From contig NZ_LRRU01000023.1 in assembly GCF_001641615.1 (NCBI RefSeq), forward strand, positions 245,768-309,767: a DNA stretch of 64,000 nt. The letters are read 5' to 3'. Source of the stretch: Pseudoalteromonas gelatinilytica (GTDB lineage Bacteria > Pseudomonadota > Gammaproteobacteria > Enterobacterales > Alteromonadaceae). Positions 9,353-18,545 of this stretch are shown here, in pieces. The stretch's first letter is position 1; each line of letters starts with the position of its first letter. Position numbers and translations under genes: made by a program. The notes under the pieces were generated by a model. It made no database searches and was not told where the DNA came from. It worked only from the letters and a program-made list of their open reading frames with translations.

Positions 9353-11572
9353 TTATTTTTCCTTATTTTTAGGTAATGCAATACTAAGCGGCGCAAAGAT
9401 ATAGATACAAACTAGCCCCACTAATACCGTTAATCCGAAACTGAAAATGGCTGGCGTTTTCGAAACGGCCAACATGCCAAATACCCACATCGATGATGCC
9501 GCTGACAAACTAATTGCGAGTACATTGCTCGGGCTTAAATTATTAACCTGATAAAACACCAAGTAATCGATTGCCAACGCTAATATCAATAAACAGCCTA
9601 ACAAATTAAAAATCGATAGCTGAGATTGCAGCGCACTGCATAGTAGCAGTACAGCTGCGGTAGTTAGTACAAGTACTAACGTTTGCTTACACGCCGTTTT
9701 AAAACCAAATTTAACGCTAAAGAGTAGTAACGCAAAGGTCATCGCAATGGCCAGTGTCACCAGTAGCGAATTTGAGTAATGACTTAAACCTTCGCTTATC
9801 ATCGCGACTTTATCGTAAACAATTAAATCTGGGTAAGCGTTGGTTAAATCCATCAGCTCGGTTTTATTTACACCCGTTACCATAAACCAGCTTGCGGTTA
9901 GTGTATTGTTTGAGATCACTTGGTTAGCGATTAACGGCGCTAACGGAGAATTAAGTGCCGCGTTTAAATCAAGCATTGGTGTTGAGAGCTCAACGGGCAT
10001 CCCTGTCATTTGGCTAACCACACTCATCGCTTGCTGGGCCGAATGCATTTGCGCATAGTTTTGCTGTTGTAATTGTTTACTAGGCACTAAGTCACTAAGC
10101 ATCAAGACACGGCCATTAAGACCGCGAATAGTTGCTTTTAATGCTTCTTGTTGTACTAATAACTGCTGCGCATTATCGGCAAATAAAATCATGATTTGGC
10201 CATTATCCTTACCTAATAAAGACATATGCAAAGCTTCGTTTTGCATTAAGTCAGCAGGACTTGCATTTAACAGCTTTACATCATCATTAATCACAGGGGG
10301 TTTTAGTAAAGCAAAGGCACTTAATAGCACTAACATCAGCATACTGAGTGCGACGCGGTAATGCGTTAAGCGTTTTAAATAACCACTTAACATGTTTGCT
10401 AACTGATGCGCAGCAGTGTTAATGGTTAATCCTGTTTGCCAATAAGGCAATAAGATACGTGTGCAGAGCCAAGCTGTAACTAGCCCTGCAACAACAAACA
10501 CGCCCACTTGACTGAGTAACTGCACCGGTGAGAAAAACAAACTCGCGTAACCGAGTGTGGTGGTTAGTAACGACAACAAAAGCGCCAGTTTGAGCCCTTG
10601 GCTAAAACCTTGTGGCTGCTCAGTTAAATCAAGCATGCCATGAAATGCATAATCAATGGCAATACCAATCAGTGTCACGGCAAACACCATGGTTAATACA
10701 TGGATTTGACTAAAAATACAGATCAGCGCAATGGTGCCGCCAATAGCGGCGCTTATCACGGTTACATAGGCCAGCCACAATGCATTGATCGAGCGAAACA
10801 CCCACACCACCATCACAATAAGCGCCAGCAAGCTCACCGAACCAAACAAGGTCATTTCAAATTTGGCTTGCTGCGCATTTGCTGCGGTGTGAAATAAAGC
10901 ACCAGCATAACGAATTTGTGTATCGGGATAGCGGCTTTCAAGCTCAGCGATATAGGCAACAATCTCATTGCTTAAAGCTATTGATTGATTTATTGAAAAG
11001 GCATTGTCAGCACTTTGCACGAATAACATTAAATACTCATCACCTTGATAGTTAATGTTAATTCGGCCATCTTGCAGCTCAAATTGCTGCATGTGTGCCA
11101 TAGCCTCAGATAAGAACCCCGCTGTGGCAAGTGAAGGGTCTTGGTTGATAGTACTTGAAACAAAAGGATCAGCGACTTTACTCAATTGGCTAAAGTAATA
11201 CTGTTGAAAGCGATTAGCATCGCCAATCGCTTGCTTATATTCCTCGGAAACTAAATGCCCTGCGTACTGACCGTAAAATGCTGCCAACTGGGATATTTCT
11301 GGTAACTTAAAACGAGGCTCAATATGTTTACTCGCCAGCCACTGTTCTAAATTATCATAAGCTTTTACTGCATTTTCACCACGAAAAGAAAAGCTCAACT
11401 GCTGTTTATTAGCCGCAAAAAAGTGTTCTTCGACTTGCTGTAAACGCGGTTCTGACTTTGGCAACAAAGCCAAAATATCATTATTCAACGTCGGCTGTTT
11501 TAGAATAAAAACAACCACTAAGGCGCTAACTAATAGGCTTAGCCAAGCAAGCGTTAGGCCCCATGCTTTCAC
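9353..11572 (-). CDS. MMPL/RND-family exporter of aryl polyene cluster (ApeM-like)
   Basis: 739 aa membrane protein with two repeated halves. Each has one N-terminal transmembrane helix, a large periplasmic loop and a bundle of five helices; the bundles are near residues 235-385 and 600-735. MMPL features include VFAVTLIGIAIDYAFHGMLD in half one and LLILALAIDYLVFY in half two, where the acidic residues of the proton relay lie. Proteins of this type move lipids or polyketides out of the inner membrane. With the LolA-like gene (overlapping by four bases) and the lipoprotein it makes a plausible export route for the pigment. Confidence 0.85.
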   Translation of the reverse strand: MKAWGLTLAWLSLLVSALVVVFILKQPTLNNDILALLPKSEPRLQQVEEHFFAANKQQLSFSFRGENAVKAYDNLEQWLASKHIEPRFKLPEISQLAAFYGQYAGHLVSEEYKQAIGDANRFQQYYFSQLSKVADPFVSSTINQDPSLATAGFLSEAMAHMQQFELQDGRININYQGDEYLMLFVQSADNAFSINQSIALSNEIVAYIAELESRYPDTQIRYAGALFHTAANAQQAKFEMTLFGSVSLLALIVMVVWVFRSINALWLAYVTVISAAIGGTIALICIFSQIHVLTMVFAVTLIGIAIDYAFHGMLDLTEQPQGFSQGLKLALLLSLLTTTLGYASLFFSPVQLLSQVGVFVVAGLVTAWLCTRILLPYWQTGLTINTAAHQLANMLSGYLKRLTHYRVALSMLMLVLLSAFALLKPPVINDDVKLLNASPADLMQNEALHMSLLGKDNGQIMILFADNAQQLLVQQEALKATIRGLNGRVLMLSDLVPSKQLQQQNYAQMHSAQQAMSVVSQMTGMPVELSTPMLDLNAALNSPLAPLIANQVISNNTLTASWFMVTGVNKTELMDLTNAYPDLIVYDKVAMISEGLSHYSNSLLVTLAIAMTFALLLFSVKFGFKTACKQTLVLVLTTAAVLLLCSALQSQLSIFNLLGCLLILALAIDYLVFYQVNNLSPSNVLAISLSAASSMWVFGMLAVSKTPAIFSFGLTVLVGLVCIYIFAPLSIALPKNKEK

Positions 11573-12087
11573 TGTTTTTGCTCTTTATGAGGATAAGCAA
11601 AGCGTAATACCGTAAAGTTACCACTTGCTTCTTGCAGACGCACACGGCTCACTTGCTCTGCTGCTTCACATAATTCGAACTGACTAAATAGCTGCTTTAG
11701 CAAGTCATCTTTAGGTAATAAAGTCTGACAACCGGGCTCTGCATGCTCTGCCATCGTAAATTGCTCAGCAAGTGCAACTTCATCATGCTTTAAAATCGCT
11801 TGCAGTAAATTAACGTATGGCTCCGCGCCTTTTTGTAGCTGCGGCTCACCTTGATCGTTAAGGGTATATACTTGCCCTTGCTTGATTAATAGCGTGCTTT
11901 TAACCGGAGATTCAACCTGCCAAGTGAGGCCATCTTCAGCAAGTTCAAACGAACCTGTTGAAATAAAAGGTTTATTGAATCCTTTAAAATGCTTTTCTTG
12001 GCTAAATGTGCCTTGCTCTGTCACCGCGCTTGATGCAAACACAGGGAAAAGAACTAGCACACTCAGTAACAACACGCTTAATCGCAT
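11569..12087 (-). CDS. LolA-like outer-membrane lipoprotein carrier protein (ApeL-like)
   Basis: 172 aa with signal peptide MRLSVLLLSVLVLFPVFASSA. FSQEKHFKGFNKPFISTGSFELAEDG and LTWQVESPVKSTLLIKQG follow the LolA/LolB-like pattern of a half barrel that holds an acyl group. Encoded between thioesterase and exporter, it probably shuttles the hydrophobic polyene lipid across the periplasm rather than ordinary lipoproteins. The start overlaps the thioesterase stop as TAATG. Confidence 0.8.
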   Translation of the reverse strand: MRLSVLLLSVLVLFPVFASSAVTEQGTFSQEKHFKGFNKPFISTGSFELAEDGLTWQVESPVKSTLLIKQGQVYTLNDQGEPQLQKGAEPYVNLLQAILKHDEVALAEQFTMAEHAEPGCQTLLPKDDLLKQLFSQFELCEAAEQVSRVRLQEASGNFTVLRFAYPHKEQKQ

Positions 12088-12512
12088 TAAATCACCTTTT
12101 GAAGTTTTTCATGTAGTACAGGCGGCGAAACAAACTGCATTTCTTTATTCTCTATATCAACCGCAACTTGGATAGTCGTTGCTTTGGTTAACTTTTTACC
12201 TGTAGCACAATCAGTGATTACGTAATCAATACGTAATCGTGTTTCATATTCTTTTAAGTAGGCATCAACGCGGATTTTTTGTGTAAACAATGCAGAGCCG
12301 ACGTACTTAATATGCATGTCAATAATCGGCCACGCATAGCCAGATTCTTGCATTTGCACATAATCATAATCAAACAAACGCAGTAATTCGCACCGCGCGA
12401 CTTCTAAATAGCGCGGGTAATTACCATGCCATACCACATTCATTGGATCGCAATCATGAAAAGGAATTTCAATCTCAACATGAGTGCTCAACAACGAGCC
12501 TCTACTATGCAT
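12087..12512 (-). CDS. Acyl-CoA/ACP thioesterase, 4HBT hotdog family (ApeK-like)
   Basis: 141 aa from the ATG at 12512, which overlaps the stop of the ammonia-lyase gene (ATGCATAG). The 4-hydroxybenzoyl-CoA thioesterase signature is clear: IPFHDCDPMNVVWHGNYPRY, with the catalytic Asp in CDPMNVVWHG. YbgC-like enzymes hydrolyse short or aromatic acyl thioesters. Here it could release or edit aryl or polyene thioesters. A longer frame to 12545 overlaps the ammonia-lyase coding region and is less likely to be the start. Confidence 0.85.
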   Translation of the reverse strand: MHSRGSLLSTHVEIEIPFHDCDPMNVVWHGNYPRYLEVARCELLRLFDYDYVQMQESGYAWPIIDMHIKYVGSALFTQKIRVDAYLKEYETRLRIDYVITDCATGKKLTKATTIQVAVDIENKEMQFVSPPVLHEKLQKVI

Positions 12513-14049
12513 ATAAACTCCAACGTTTTGTTTGAATAGCGTCAACCGTAAAGCGAAGAACAGCCTCTAGAGGACGGTCTTCATCAAGCAGCGGGAAAAA
12601 CTCGCTAATGTCTTGATACATACTTTGTACATCACTGGTTAAACTGGCAAATTCAAGCTCACCGCTTTTAATACGTAAACGCAAACCTTGAATACTTGCA
12701 AGCAAGGTACTTGCAACCACTTGCTCAGTAAGCTGTAAGATACGTAAGCAATCTCGTGCAGCGATGGTTCCCATGCTCACTTTATCTTGGTTGTGACACT
12801 CGGTTGAACGAGAAAACACACTTGCTGGCATGGTTAGTTTTAATGCTTCAGCCGTGTATGCACTGGCACCAATTTGTACCGCTTTAAAACCATGGTTAAT
12901 GTAACGACGTTCATCATTACTCGCCGATAGATTAGAAGGTAAACCATTGTTATAGCGCGTATCAACTAAGGATGCGATTTGTCTGTCTGCTAAGTCGGCT
13001 AAATTAGCAACAGCGGTTTTCATGCTATCCATAACCATTGCAATATGACCGCCATAGAAGTGACCACCATGCAATACGTGTTCACCTTCGCCATCGATAA
13101 TTGGATTATCATTTGCCGAATTTAGTTCATTTTCAATCATTTGCCTAAACCACGGCAAACTATCTTGCAGCACACCAATAACATGTGGAGCACAGCGAAT
13201 TGAATACCTATCTTGTAAGCGGTCAGCATTACGCGGGTGTTCTACATGGTTTAAATCTCCACGGATCCATGCAGCTACTTGCTGTTGCCCTGGATGTGGC
13301 TTCACCGAAAACAAAATATCATCAAAGTGATGACTGTTACCTTTTAATGCAAGGCTTGCAAGGGCTGTTATACGGCTGGTCAGTTTGGCTAGATAATCAG
13401 CTCTATCATAAGCAAGACATGCCAAAGCTGTCATAACGGCCGTGCCATTCATGACTGCCAGCCCTTCTTTCGGGCGCAGCTTTAATGGCTTTAAGCCAAG
13501 TTCTTGCATCACCTCTAGACTGTTTTTAATTTCGCCTTTGTAATAAACATCTCGCTCGCCAACCATAGCACCAGCTACATACGAAAGCGGCGTTAAATCA
13601 CCACTGGCTCCCACTGACCCTTCTTGTGGGATCACCGGTACAATATTGTGATTTAAAAAGTCACGTAATAAATTCAACATCTCCCAGCTAACGCCAGAAT
13701 ACCCTTGCGAAAGCGAGGTTAAACGGGTCGCTAAAATAGCGCGCCCTTGGGCTTGATTAAACACATCGCCAAGACCACAACCATGAAATCGAGTAAGATG
13801 CAGTGGTAACTCATTGACTAAATCAAGTGGCACTTTTACGGTTACCGAGTCGCCATAACCTGTGGTAACGCCATATATCACGCCATCATCTTCAAGCAGC
13901 TTATCTAAAAACGCGACGGCGCTGTCTATTTTATTCGCAAATTGACGGTCTGATGTTAACGCTACAGCACCTTGCTCTAATGCAATATGAACAATATCTT
14001 CGATTGATAAACGCTGTTGGCCAAATACGGTAGTCGAGTGCTCTGACAC
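12505..14049 (-). CDS. Aromatic amino acid ammonia-lyase (HAL/PAL/TAL family)
   Basis: 514 aa from a GTG at 14049, chosen because AAGGAG lies just upstream and the acyltransferase stop is one base away; a longer ATG frame to 14238 runs inside that gene. The MIO prosthetic-group triad Ala148-Ser149-Gly150 lies in EGSVGASGDLTPLSY, and YGVTTGYGDS holds the catalytic Tyr loop. The selectivity position reads RFHGCGLG: Phe-His, where histidases usually have Ser-His and PAL enzymes Phe-Leu. In an APE cluster the likely role is deaminating tyrosine (or phenylalanine) to a cinnamic acid starter, which the ligase gene could activate. Histidase activity cannot be ruled out, but no hut genes are near. 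Confidence 0.85.
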   Translation of the reverse strand: MSEHSTTVFGQQRLSIEDIVHIALEQGAVALTSDRQFANKIDSAVAFLDKLLEDDGVIYGVTTGYGDSVTVKVPLDLVNELPLHLTRFHGCGLGDVFNQAQGRAILATRLTSLSQGYSGVSWEMLNLLRDFLNHNIVPVIPQEGSVGASGDLTPLSYVAGAMVGERDVYYKGEIKNSLEVMQELGLKPLKLRPKEGLAVMNGTAVMTALACLAYDRADYLAKLTSRITALASLALKGNSHHFDDILFSVKPHPGQQQVAAWIRGDLNHVEHPRNADRLQDRYSIRCAPHVIGVLQDSLPWFRQMIENELNSANDNPIIDGEGEHVLHGGHFYGGHIAMVMDSMKTAVANLADLADRQIASLVDTRYNNGLPSNLSASNDERRYINHGFKAVQIGASAYTAEALKLTMPASVFSRSTECHNQDKVSMGTIAARDCLRILQLTEQVVASTLLASIQGLRLRIKSGELEFASLTSDVQSMYQDISEFFPLLDEDRPLEAVLRFTVDAIQTKRWSLYA

Positions 14050-14050
14050 C

Positions 14051-15019
14051 TTAGTTCTCCTTGTTTTGACTACGAGAAACTTGCTCGTCATTTTGCCAAA
14101 AATCATAAAAATTAAACCATTGATACGGATAGGCCGCAGCATAAAAACTGAGCCTTTGCGCATAATCGCTAACAATTTGTTGTAATGTTTGTTGCCTCGT
14201 TTTACGGGGTAAAACGAGTTTGTCGGCGTATTTTTCAAAAATCACGCGGTAACATGTTTCGCCATTTGGTTTTTTATCTTTTAAACAAAACAGATGAAAC
14301 ACTGGGCAATCTAACAGCGCAGCTAAAATAAATGGCCCTTGTGAAAAAGGGGCTGGCTTACCTAAAAAGTCCGCTTCAATAACTCTTCCTGCGGTGGTGG
14401 TACTGGTTCTGTCACCGACAATCACCACAATTTCACCCTGCTCTACTTTCTCTTTGAGCATAATTGCCATATCTGGGCCAAGATCGGTTACTTGAATGAG
14501 GTTTACCGCGACATCCGGATTAATACTTTTCAGTAATTTATTAAACTCAACCGCATGATGTGTAAACACTAATACATTAATCGTTTTACTGTTTCTGTGT
14601 TGGCTAAGGGCCCTACATACCTCTAGGTTGCCAAGGTGCGAGCCGATAAAAATAGCTCCTTGCTGTTGCTCATCAAGTTGTTTAAAAAGGGCTTCGTTAG
14701 TGTAAAGAATATTATGTTGATGAATTCGCCCAAGCCAGGCATCTATTTTGTCAAAAGCGCTGTCTGCAAAGCAGCGAAAATGACGAAAGCTATCGCGCCA
14801 AGTAACAGCTTTGCTATTGCCATTCACCTTACGCGCTTGGGTTAAGAATGCATGAGACGCTTGGCGGGCAATTTTGCCAGTTAAAAACAAATAAAATACC
14901 ACCGGAAACAACACCAACCACAAGCCTTTTCGGCCAAATACCCGATAACACACAAGCAATATCTGCATGCCTAAGCGATTGCCTCGTTCTTGCATTTTTG
15001 ACCAGTGCTTTACAGCCAT
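14051..15019 (-). CDS. LpxL/HtrB-like lipid A-type acyltransferase
   Basis: 322 aa. A hydrophobic N-terminal segment (GLWLVLFPVVFYLFL) anchors it in the inner membrane. The acyltransferase HxxxxE motif is seen in FIGSHLGNLEVCRAL, with GDRTSTTTAGRVIEADFLGKPAPFSQGPF as the later conserved block. LpxL-family enzymes acylate glycolipids from acyl-ACP; here the product may be the lipid-linked aryl polyene. It follows a family-2 glycosyltransferase gene, with one-base overlap at 15019; in some APE clusters these two activities are adjacent or fused. The gene ends one base before the GTG of the ammonia-lyase. Confidence 0.8.
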   Translation of the reverse strand: MAVKHWSKMQERGNRLGMQILLVCYRVFGRKGLWLVLFPVVFYLFLTGKIARQASHAFLTQARKVNGNSKAVTWRDSFRHFRCFADSAFDKIDAWLGRIHQHNILYTNEALFKQLDEQQQGAIFIGSHLGNLEVCRALSQHRNSKTINVLVFTHHAVEFNKLLKSINPDVAVNLIQVTDLGPDMAIMLKEKVEQGEIVVIVGDRTSTTTAGRVIEADFLGKPAPFSQGPFILAALLDCPVFHLFCLKDKKPNGETCYRVIFEKYADKLVLPRKTRQQTLQQIVSDYAQRLSFYAAAYPYQWFNFYDFWQNDEQVSRSQNKEN

Positions 15020-15756
15020 TAGCCAGCCACCTTACGCCAAAGTAACTTAGGTGAGCGTAGCAACATGCCAAAGAATAAACGCGTATGCAGCCACGAAATT
15101 CCCACGTTATCATGTAAAGCTCGAAAGTGAGATACACCATTTTCAGGGTAAATGACCTGGGTTGGCAAAAACGTGACCTTAACACCTTGCCAATAAAGCC
15201 TGACTAAAATTTCAATATCAAAGTCCATGCGCTTGCCAAGTGTTTGTCTTGTCATTAAATGCTCAACGGCTGCTAAGGGATAAACCCGAAAACCACACAT
15301 TGAATCAACAATATCAAAGCTGAGCGTTTCTACCCAAACCCAAAAATGGGTGATGTAACGACTCAAATAACGATGCTTAGGCACGGAGCTATCATAAATA
15401 GGACAACCACTGATCACCTTGTTAGGTGATGCATTGCTCAGTTCAATCAACTTACTAATATCGGCTAACGAATGCTGGCCGTCGGCATCAACCTGAATGG
15501 CATGGCTAAACCCTTGCTGGTAGGCAGCCATCAACCCAGTTTGAACTGCGCCACCCTTACCTTGATTTTGAGCATGGTGAATCAAGGTTAAGAAATCGTA
15601 CTGCGCGTCAAGCTCTGAAAATACTTGCTTGGCATCTGCGTCACTGCCATCATCAACCATGATTATCGGCAGCTTTAACGCTTTTAGCTCATCGAGTACT
15701 GCAGCGATAGCATGGGTGTGATTGTAATTAGGAATAACAATACAAAACTGGTTCAT
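15019..15756 (-). CDS. Family 2 glycosyltransferase of the aryl polyene cluster (ApeJ-like)
   Basis: 245 aa. It begins directly with the GT-A fold (FCIVIPNYNHTHAIAAVL), has IMVDDGSDADA in the second strand and VDADGQHSLADI, whose DxD-like acidic residues bind the nucleotide-sugar metal. It lacks long membrane helices, like dolichyl-phosphate-mannose-synthase-type enzymes. It probably adds a sugar to the lipid anchor of the polyene. The gene directly upstream encodes the dehydratase (three-base gap) and the one downstream the acyltransferase. Confidence 0.85.
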   Translation of the reverse strand: MNQFCIVIPNYNHTHAIAAVLDELKALKLPIIMVDDGSDADAKQVFSELDAQYDFLTLIHHAQNQGKGGAVQTGLMAAYQQGFSHAIQVDADGQHSLADISKLIELSNASPNKVISGCPIYDSSVPKHRYLSRYITHFWVWVETLSFDIVDSMCGFRVYPLAAVEHLMTRQTLGKRMDFDIEILVRLYWQGVKVTFLPTQVIYPENGVSHFRALHDNVGISWLHTRLFFGMLLRSPKLLWRKVAG

Positions 15757-15759
15757 GGC

Positions 15760-16113
15760 TTAATCACAAAATACAATTCGACCAGACGCATGCTGGCCTT
15801 TGTCCGATTGATAGCTAAACAAACATTTACCTTTTGCATTGCGCTCAAGAGTTAGGTTTACCGTCATATCGGGGGTTGTTACTACCTGAAACTTTAACAC
15901 TTCTAAATCTTGTACTAGTTTGCCAAAACCCAAATATTGCTGAGCATATTTCACTGCCCAATCCAGCTGTACTACGCCTGCTAAAATTGGCGCATCAGGA
16001 AAGTGGCCGCGAAAATAATCTAAATCAGCCGCAATGGTTAACGCTAAACTCACGCTAGTTTCTGTTTGTGATAAAACGGCCACCTCTGGGGTTACGTTAT
16101 TCAGGCTTGGCAA
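15760..16113 (-). CDS. apeI: Aryl polyene dehydratase, FabA/FabZ-like (ApeI-type)
   Basis: 117 aa hotdog protein. FRGHFPDAPILAGVVQLDW matches the FabZ/ApeI active-site region (GHFPxxPxxPGV in FabZ), with His36 as probable catalytic base. It lies downstream of the ligase with a 17-base overlap. In the characterised APE machinery ApeI and ApeP dehydrate the 3-hydroxyacyl chain while keeping the conjugated double bonds. The start is the ATG at 16113. Confidence 0.8.
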   Translation of the reverse strand: MPSLNNVTPEVAVLSQTETSVSLALTIAADLDYFRGHFPDAPILAGVVQLDWAVKYAQQYLGFGKLVQDLEVLKFQVVTTPDMTVNLTLERNAKGKCLFSYQSDKGQHASGRIVFCD

Positions 16114-17455
16114 AATACTGCTCCAATGTTTTTAAACTTAATTTAGCTTGGCTGTTAAAAGGAAGTGCATCGATATAGCGCCATTTGCGTGGTAAGCAAA
16201 TACGTTCAAAGCGGTTTGAGAGGTACGCTTGTAAAGCGCGGTTAACTGCCAGTTTACCCTGCTGTTCAAGCTCCTTATTAGCCTCATCACTGAGTACAAC
16301 CACCGCGCCAATTTGCACGCGCTTAGCTGGAATAACCACCACTTTTACTTCTTTTACCCAGTCATGGCTTTGCAGATAACTCTCAAGCTCATCTAGATTC
16401 AAACGTTTTTCTTCAATTTTTATCGTTCTGTCTATACGGCCCAACAGTTTAAATTGACCATTTTTATGAACGAGTGCTCTATCATCTAAAGGGAAATTCG
16501 ATTGCTCTAAAATCGCAGAATCTAGCATCAAGCGCCCTTCATGATTCAACGACAAATAATTACCATTAAACGGCTGCCATGGTACATCAACCGCTGCCTG
16601 TGTAACTTGTCGATAAGCAATACCGCCGGTTTCGGTACTACCAAATACTTGGGTAGCAGGGCGAGCTAACTGGTTAAATAAAGTTTCGGCATGCTCATTA
16701 TTGAGTGGTCCACCAGAGGAAAAAATCCACTTAATTTTGTCGCGCTCAGGAATTAACACGTTATCAGCACATAAACGGCCGAGTTGTGCAGGGCTTGAAA
16801 CGAGCGCTGCATAACGAATATTTTCTAGCCTTTGCGCAATATGTTCAGGATACTGAATTTGTTCACTATCAATAATATGACCTTTCGCCAACGGCCATAA
16901 TAAGCGAAACAATAAACCATAGATATGCTGATGCGAAACGGTTGCTAAAAACGTAAATTGACGAGGTAAGTCAAATGACATTGATAATACTGCAAGCTCT
17001 CGGTTTAGTACCCGCCACGGTTTTACTATCGGTTTAGATTGTCCAGATGAGCCTGACGTATAAAAAATAACAGCTGTGTTTGTTGGCCATTGTAAACGGT
17101 TAGTTTGTAAAGGCGTGTGACCAAGACTATGTTCAAGGTTGGTAAATAGCACATCGTCATCGATATTGGTCGCATCGCCGGCAAAAAAAGCAGACTGAGC
17201 AAGCAATAAACTTAAGGTTTCGTGCTGACCATTAGGTGGCAGAATGACATTATGACCACTACACGCTAAAGCAAATAAGCGCACTGCAAATTGGTAGGTA
17301 TCAGGATGAAATAACACCACATGGCTGCCAGCTTTCAATGCTGTGAGTTTACTTTGATAAGCCGCAATATCAGCAAAAAACTGTGTATGTGTTATTGGCT
17401 GTCCTGCAACAACAAATGCAGCGTCTGGGTGAAATTTCAGATTACTCGCTACCAT
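16097..17455 (-). CDS. apeH: AMP-dependent acyl/aryl-CoA (ACP) ligase (ApeH-type)
   Basis: 452 aa from the ATG at 17455, preferred over the frame to 17491 because AAAGG lies about ten bases upstream. The ANL-superfamily P-loop is VIFYTSGSSGQSKPIVK; FGSTETGGIAYR and the hinge region LLGRIDRTIKIEEKRLN follow, with a C-terminal lysine-containing LPFNSQAKLSLKTLE. It should adenylate the aryl acid starter and load it on carrier protein. The ammonia-lyase encoded in the same operon would supply a cinnamate-type substrate. It overlaps the small membrane protein gene by 14 bases. Confidence 0.85.
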   Translation of the reverse strand: MVASNLKFHPDAAFVVAGQPITHTQFFADIAAYQSKLTALKAGSHVVLFHPDTYQFAVRLFALACSGHNVILPPNGQHETLSLLLAQSAFFAGDATNIDDDVLFTNLEHSLGHTPLQTNRLQWPTNTAVIFYTSGSSGQSKPIVKPWRVLNRELAVLSMSFDLPRQFTFLATVSHQHIYGLLFRLLWPLAKGHIIDSEQIQYPEHIAQRLENIRYAALVSSPAQLGRLCADNVLIPERDKIKWIFSSGGPLNNEHAETLFNQLARPATQVFGSTETGGIAYRQVTQAAVDVPWQPFNGNYLSLNHEGRLMLDSAILEQSNFPLDDRALVHKNGQFKLLGRIDRTIKIEEKRLNLDELESYLQSHDWVKEVKVVVIPAKRVQIGAVVVLSDEANKELEQQGKLAVNRALQAYLSNRFERICLPRKWRYIDALPFNSQAKLSLKTLEQYFAKPE

Positions 17456-18008
17456 TACTTTTAACCTTTTGTCTAACAAGCCATTCCACAAGGCCTAAGA
17501 GAGCTATCAGAATATAGGCTATTAATCCGTTGTACAGAGTCCATGTCTGTAACGAAGTAAATAGGCTCGTGTATAACGCAATACTGCCATTAATAATAAA
17601 AAACGCGCACCAAATTTTAGTAACTTGGCGCGTATAATTAACCCCTTTTTCATCAAGCTCGGGCTCTTTAATTCGAGCAAAGCTTTCGATGACTGTTGGG
17701 CCACTTTTCAGCGAATAAGCAAAGGTTACTGCCATTACCGTATTAATAATAACGGGGTAAAGTTTTAAACCCAGATCACTGTTAAAAAACTGCGTTGTTG
17801 CTAAAGCGATAATAGCCAAAATAGAGGCGGGCTTTATCCATGGCATAGATGTGAGTAACTTTTTGCTAAGTAAAAGCCTTAAGCCTAACAATACCATTAG
17901 TACCAAGCTCACTTGTCTTATTGAGATATGCTGTAATCCAAAGTACACAATAAATGGGTATAAAGATAAGCATACTAAGAGCAGTGTTGTGGTTATCGCT
18001 TTGAGCAT
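17442..18008 (-). CDS. Inner-membrane protein, COG4648-like (ApeG-like)
   Basis: 188 aa, nearly all hydrophobic, with about five or six transmembrane helices (MLKAITTTLLLVCLSLYPFI, SLVLMVLLGLRLLL, PASILAIIALATTQF, YPVIINTVMAVTFAYSL, WTLYNGLIAYILIALLGLV). FARIKEPELDEKGVNYTRQVTKIWCAFF is a conserved loop typical of the membrane protein found between carrier proteins and ligase in APE clusters. No enzymatic motif is visible; role unknown. Confidence 0.75.
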   Translation of the reverse strand: MLKAITTTLLLVCLSLYPFIVYFGLQHISIRQVSLVLMVLLGLRLLLSKKLLTSMPWIKPASILAIIALATTQFFNSDLGLKLYPVIINTVMAVTFAYSLKSGPTVIESFARIKEPELDEKGVNYTRQVTKIWCAFFIINGSIALYTSLFTSLQTWTLYNGLIAYILIALLGLVEWLVRQKVKSNGSE

Positions 18009-18016
18009 ACTATTGT

Positions 18017-18262
18017 TTAAGAAACGAGTTTTTCTACTTCGTTTACAACATCTTGCACAGTACGCACTTGCTTAAATGCATCTGGCTCAATTTTCTTACC
18101 AGTAATTTCGCGTAGTTTTACAACTAAATCAACAGCATCAATGCTATCAAGATCTAGGTCTTGATACAGGTGCGCATCTAGGCTGATATCATCAGCATCG
18201 ATCTCAAATTCATCTACTAAAATGCCCTGTAAAACGTTGTAAATGTCAGCAGCGGTTTTCAT
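18017..18262 (-). CDS. apeF: Acyl carrier protein (ApeF-type)
   Basis: 81 aa from the ATG at 18262, which has AGGAA upstream; a longer frame to 18325 runs into the other carrier protein gene. The phosphopantetheine attachment Ser is in YQDLDLDSIDAVDL. Acidic, four-helix ACP length. One of two tandem carrier proteins; in characterised APE systems both are needed, one to carry the growing polyene and the other to supply or receive the starter. Confidence 0.88.
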   Translation of the reverse strand: MKTAADIYNVLQGILVDEFEIDADDISLDAHLYQDLDLDSIDAVDLVVKLREITGKKIEPDAFKQVRTVQDVVNEVEKLVS

Positions 18263-18287
18263 GCTTATTCCTACTTCTAAGTCTGTA

Positions 18288-18545
18288 TTATGATTGGTGT
18301 TGGTTAATAAATTCTGCCAATGCATCTACCGATGCAAAATGGGCTTTTGTTTGTTCTGAGTTTGCGTCAATTTTAACGTTAAACTCTTTTTTAATGGCTA
18401 AGCCAAGCTCAAGCGCATCGATACTATCTAGGCCTAAACCATCAACAAACAAAGGTTGGTCATTTTCAATATCATCCACGGTAATATCTTCAAGATCTAA
18501 GCTGCTAATGATTAATTGTTTTATTTTGTTCTTTAGTTCAGTCAT
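18288..18545 (-). CDS. apeE: Acyl carrier protein (ApeE-type)
   Basis: 85 aa. The phosphopantetheine Ser lies in VDGLGLDSIDALELGLAI, with an acidic first helix and loop (LDLEDITVDDIENDQPLF). The start at 18545 overlaps the acyltransferase stop as ATGA, and the second carrier protein begins 25 bases further down. The two carriers differ clearly in sequence, suggesting distinct partners. Confidence 0.88.
   Translation of the reverse strand: MTELKNKIKQLIISSLDLEDITVDDIENDQPLFVDGLGLDSIDALELGLAIKKEFNVKIDANSEQTKAHFASVDALAEFINQHQS

Noticed and set aside
13185..13436. Frames opposite the pigment genes, such as the + strand frame here
   Set aside because: They lie antisense to well-supported genes with recognised motifs and show no protein family features.
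12513..14238. Extended start of the ammonia-lyase at 14238
   Set aside because: The extra residues are an out-of-phase reading of the acyltransferase gene; the GTG at 14049 has a strong ribosome site and gives the normal family length.
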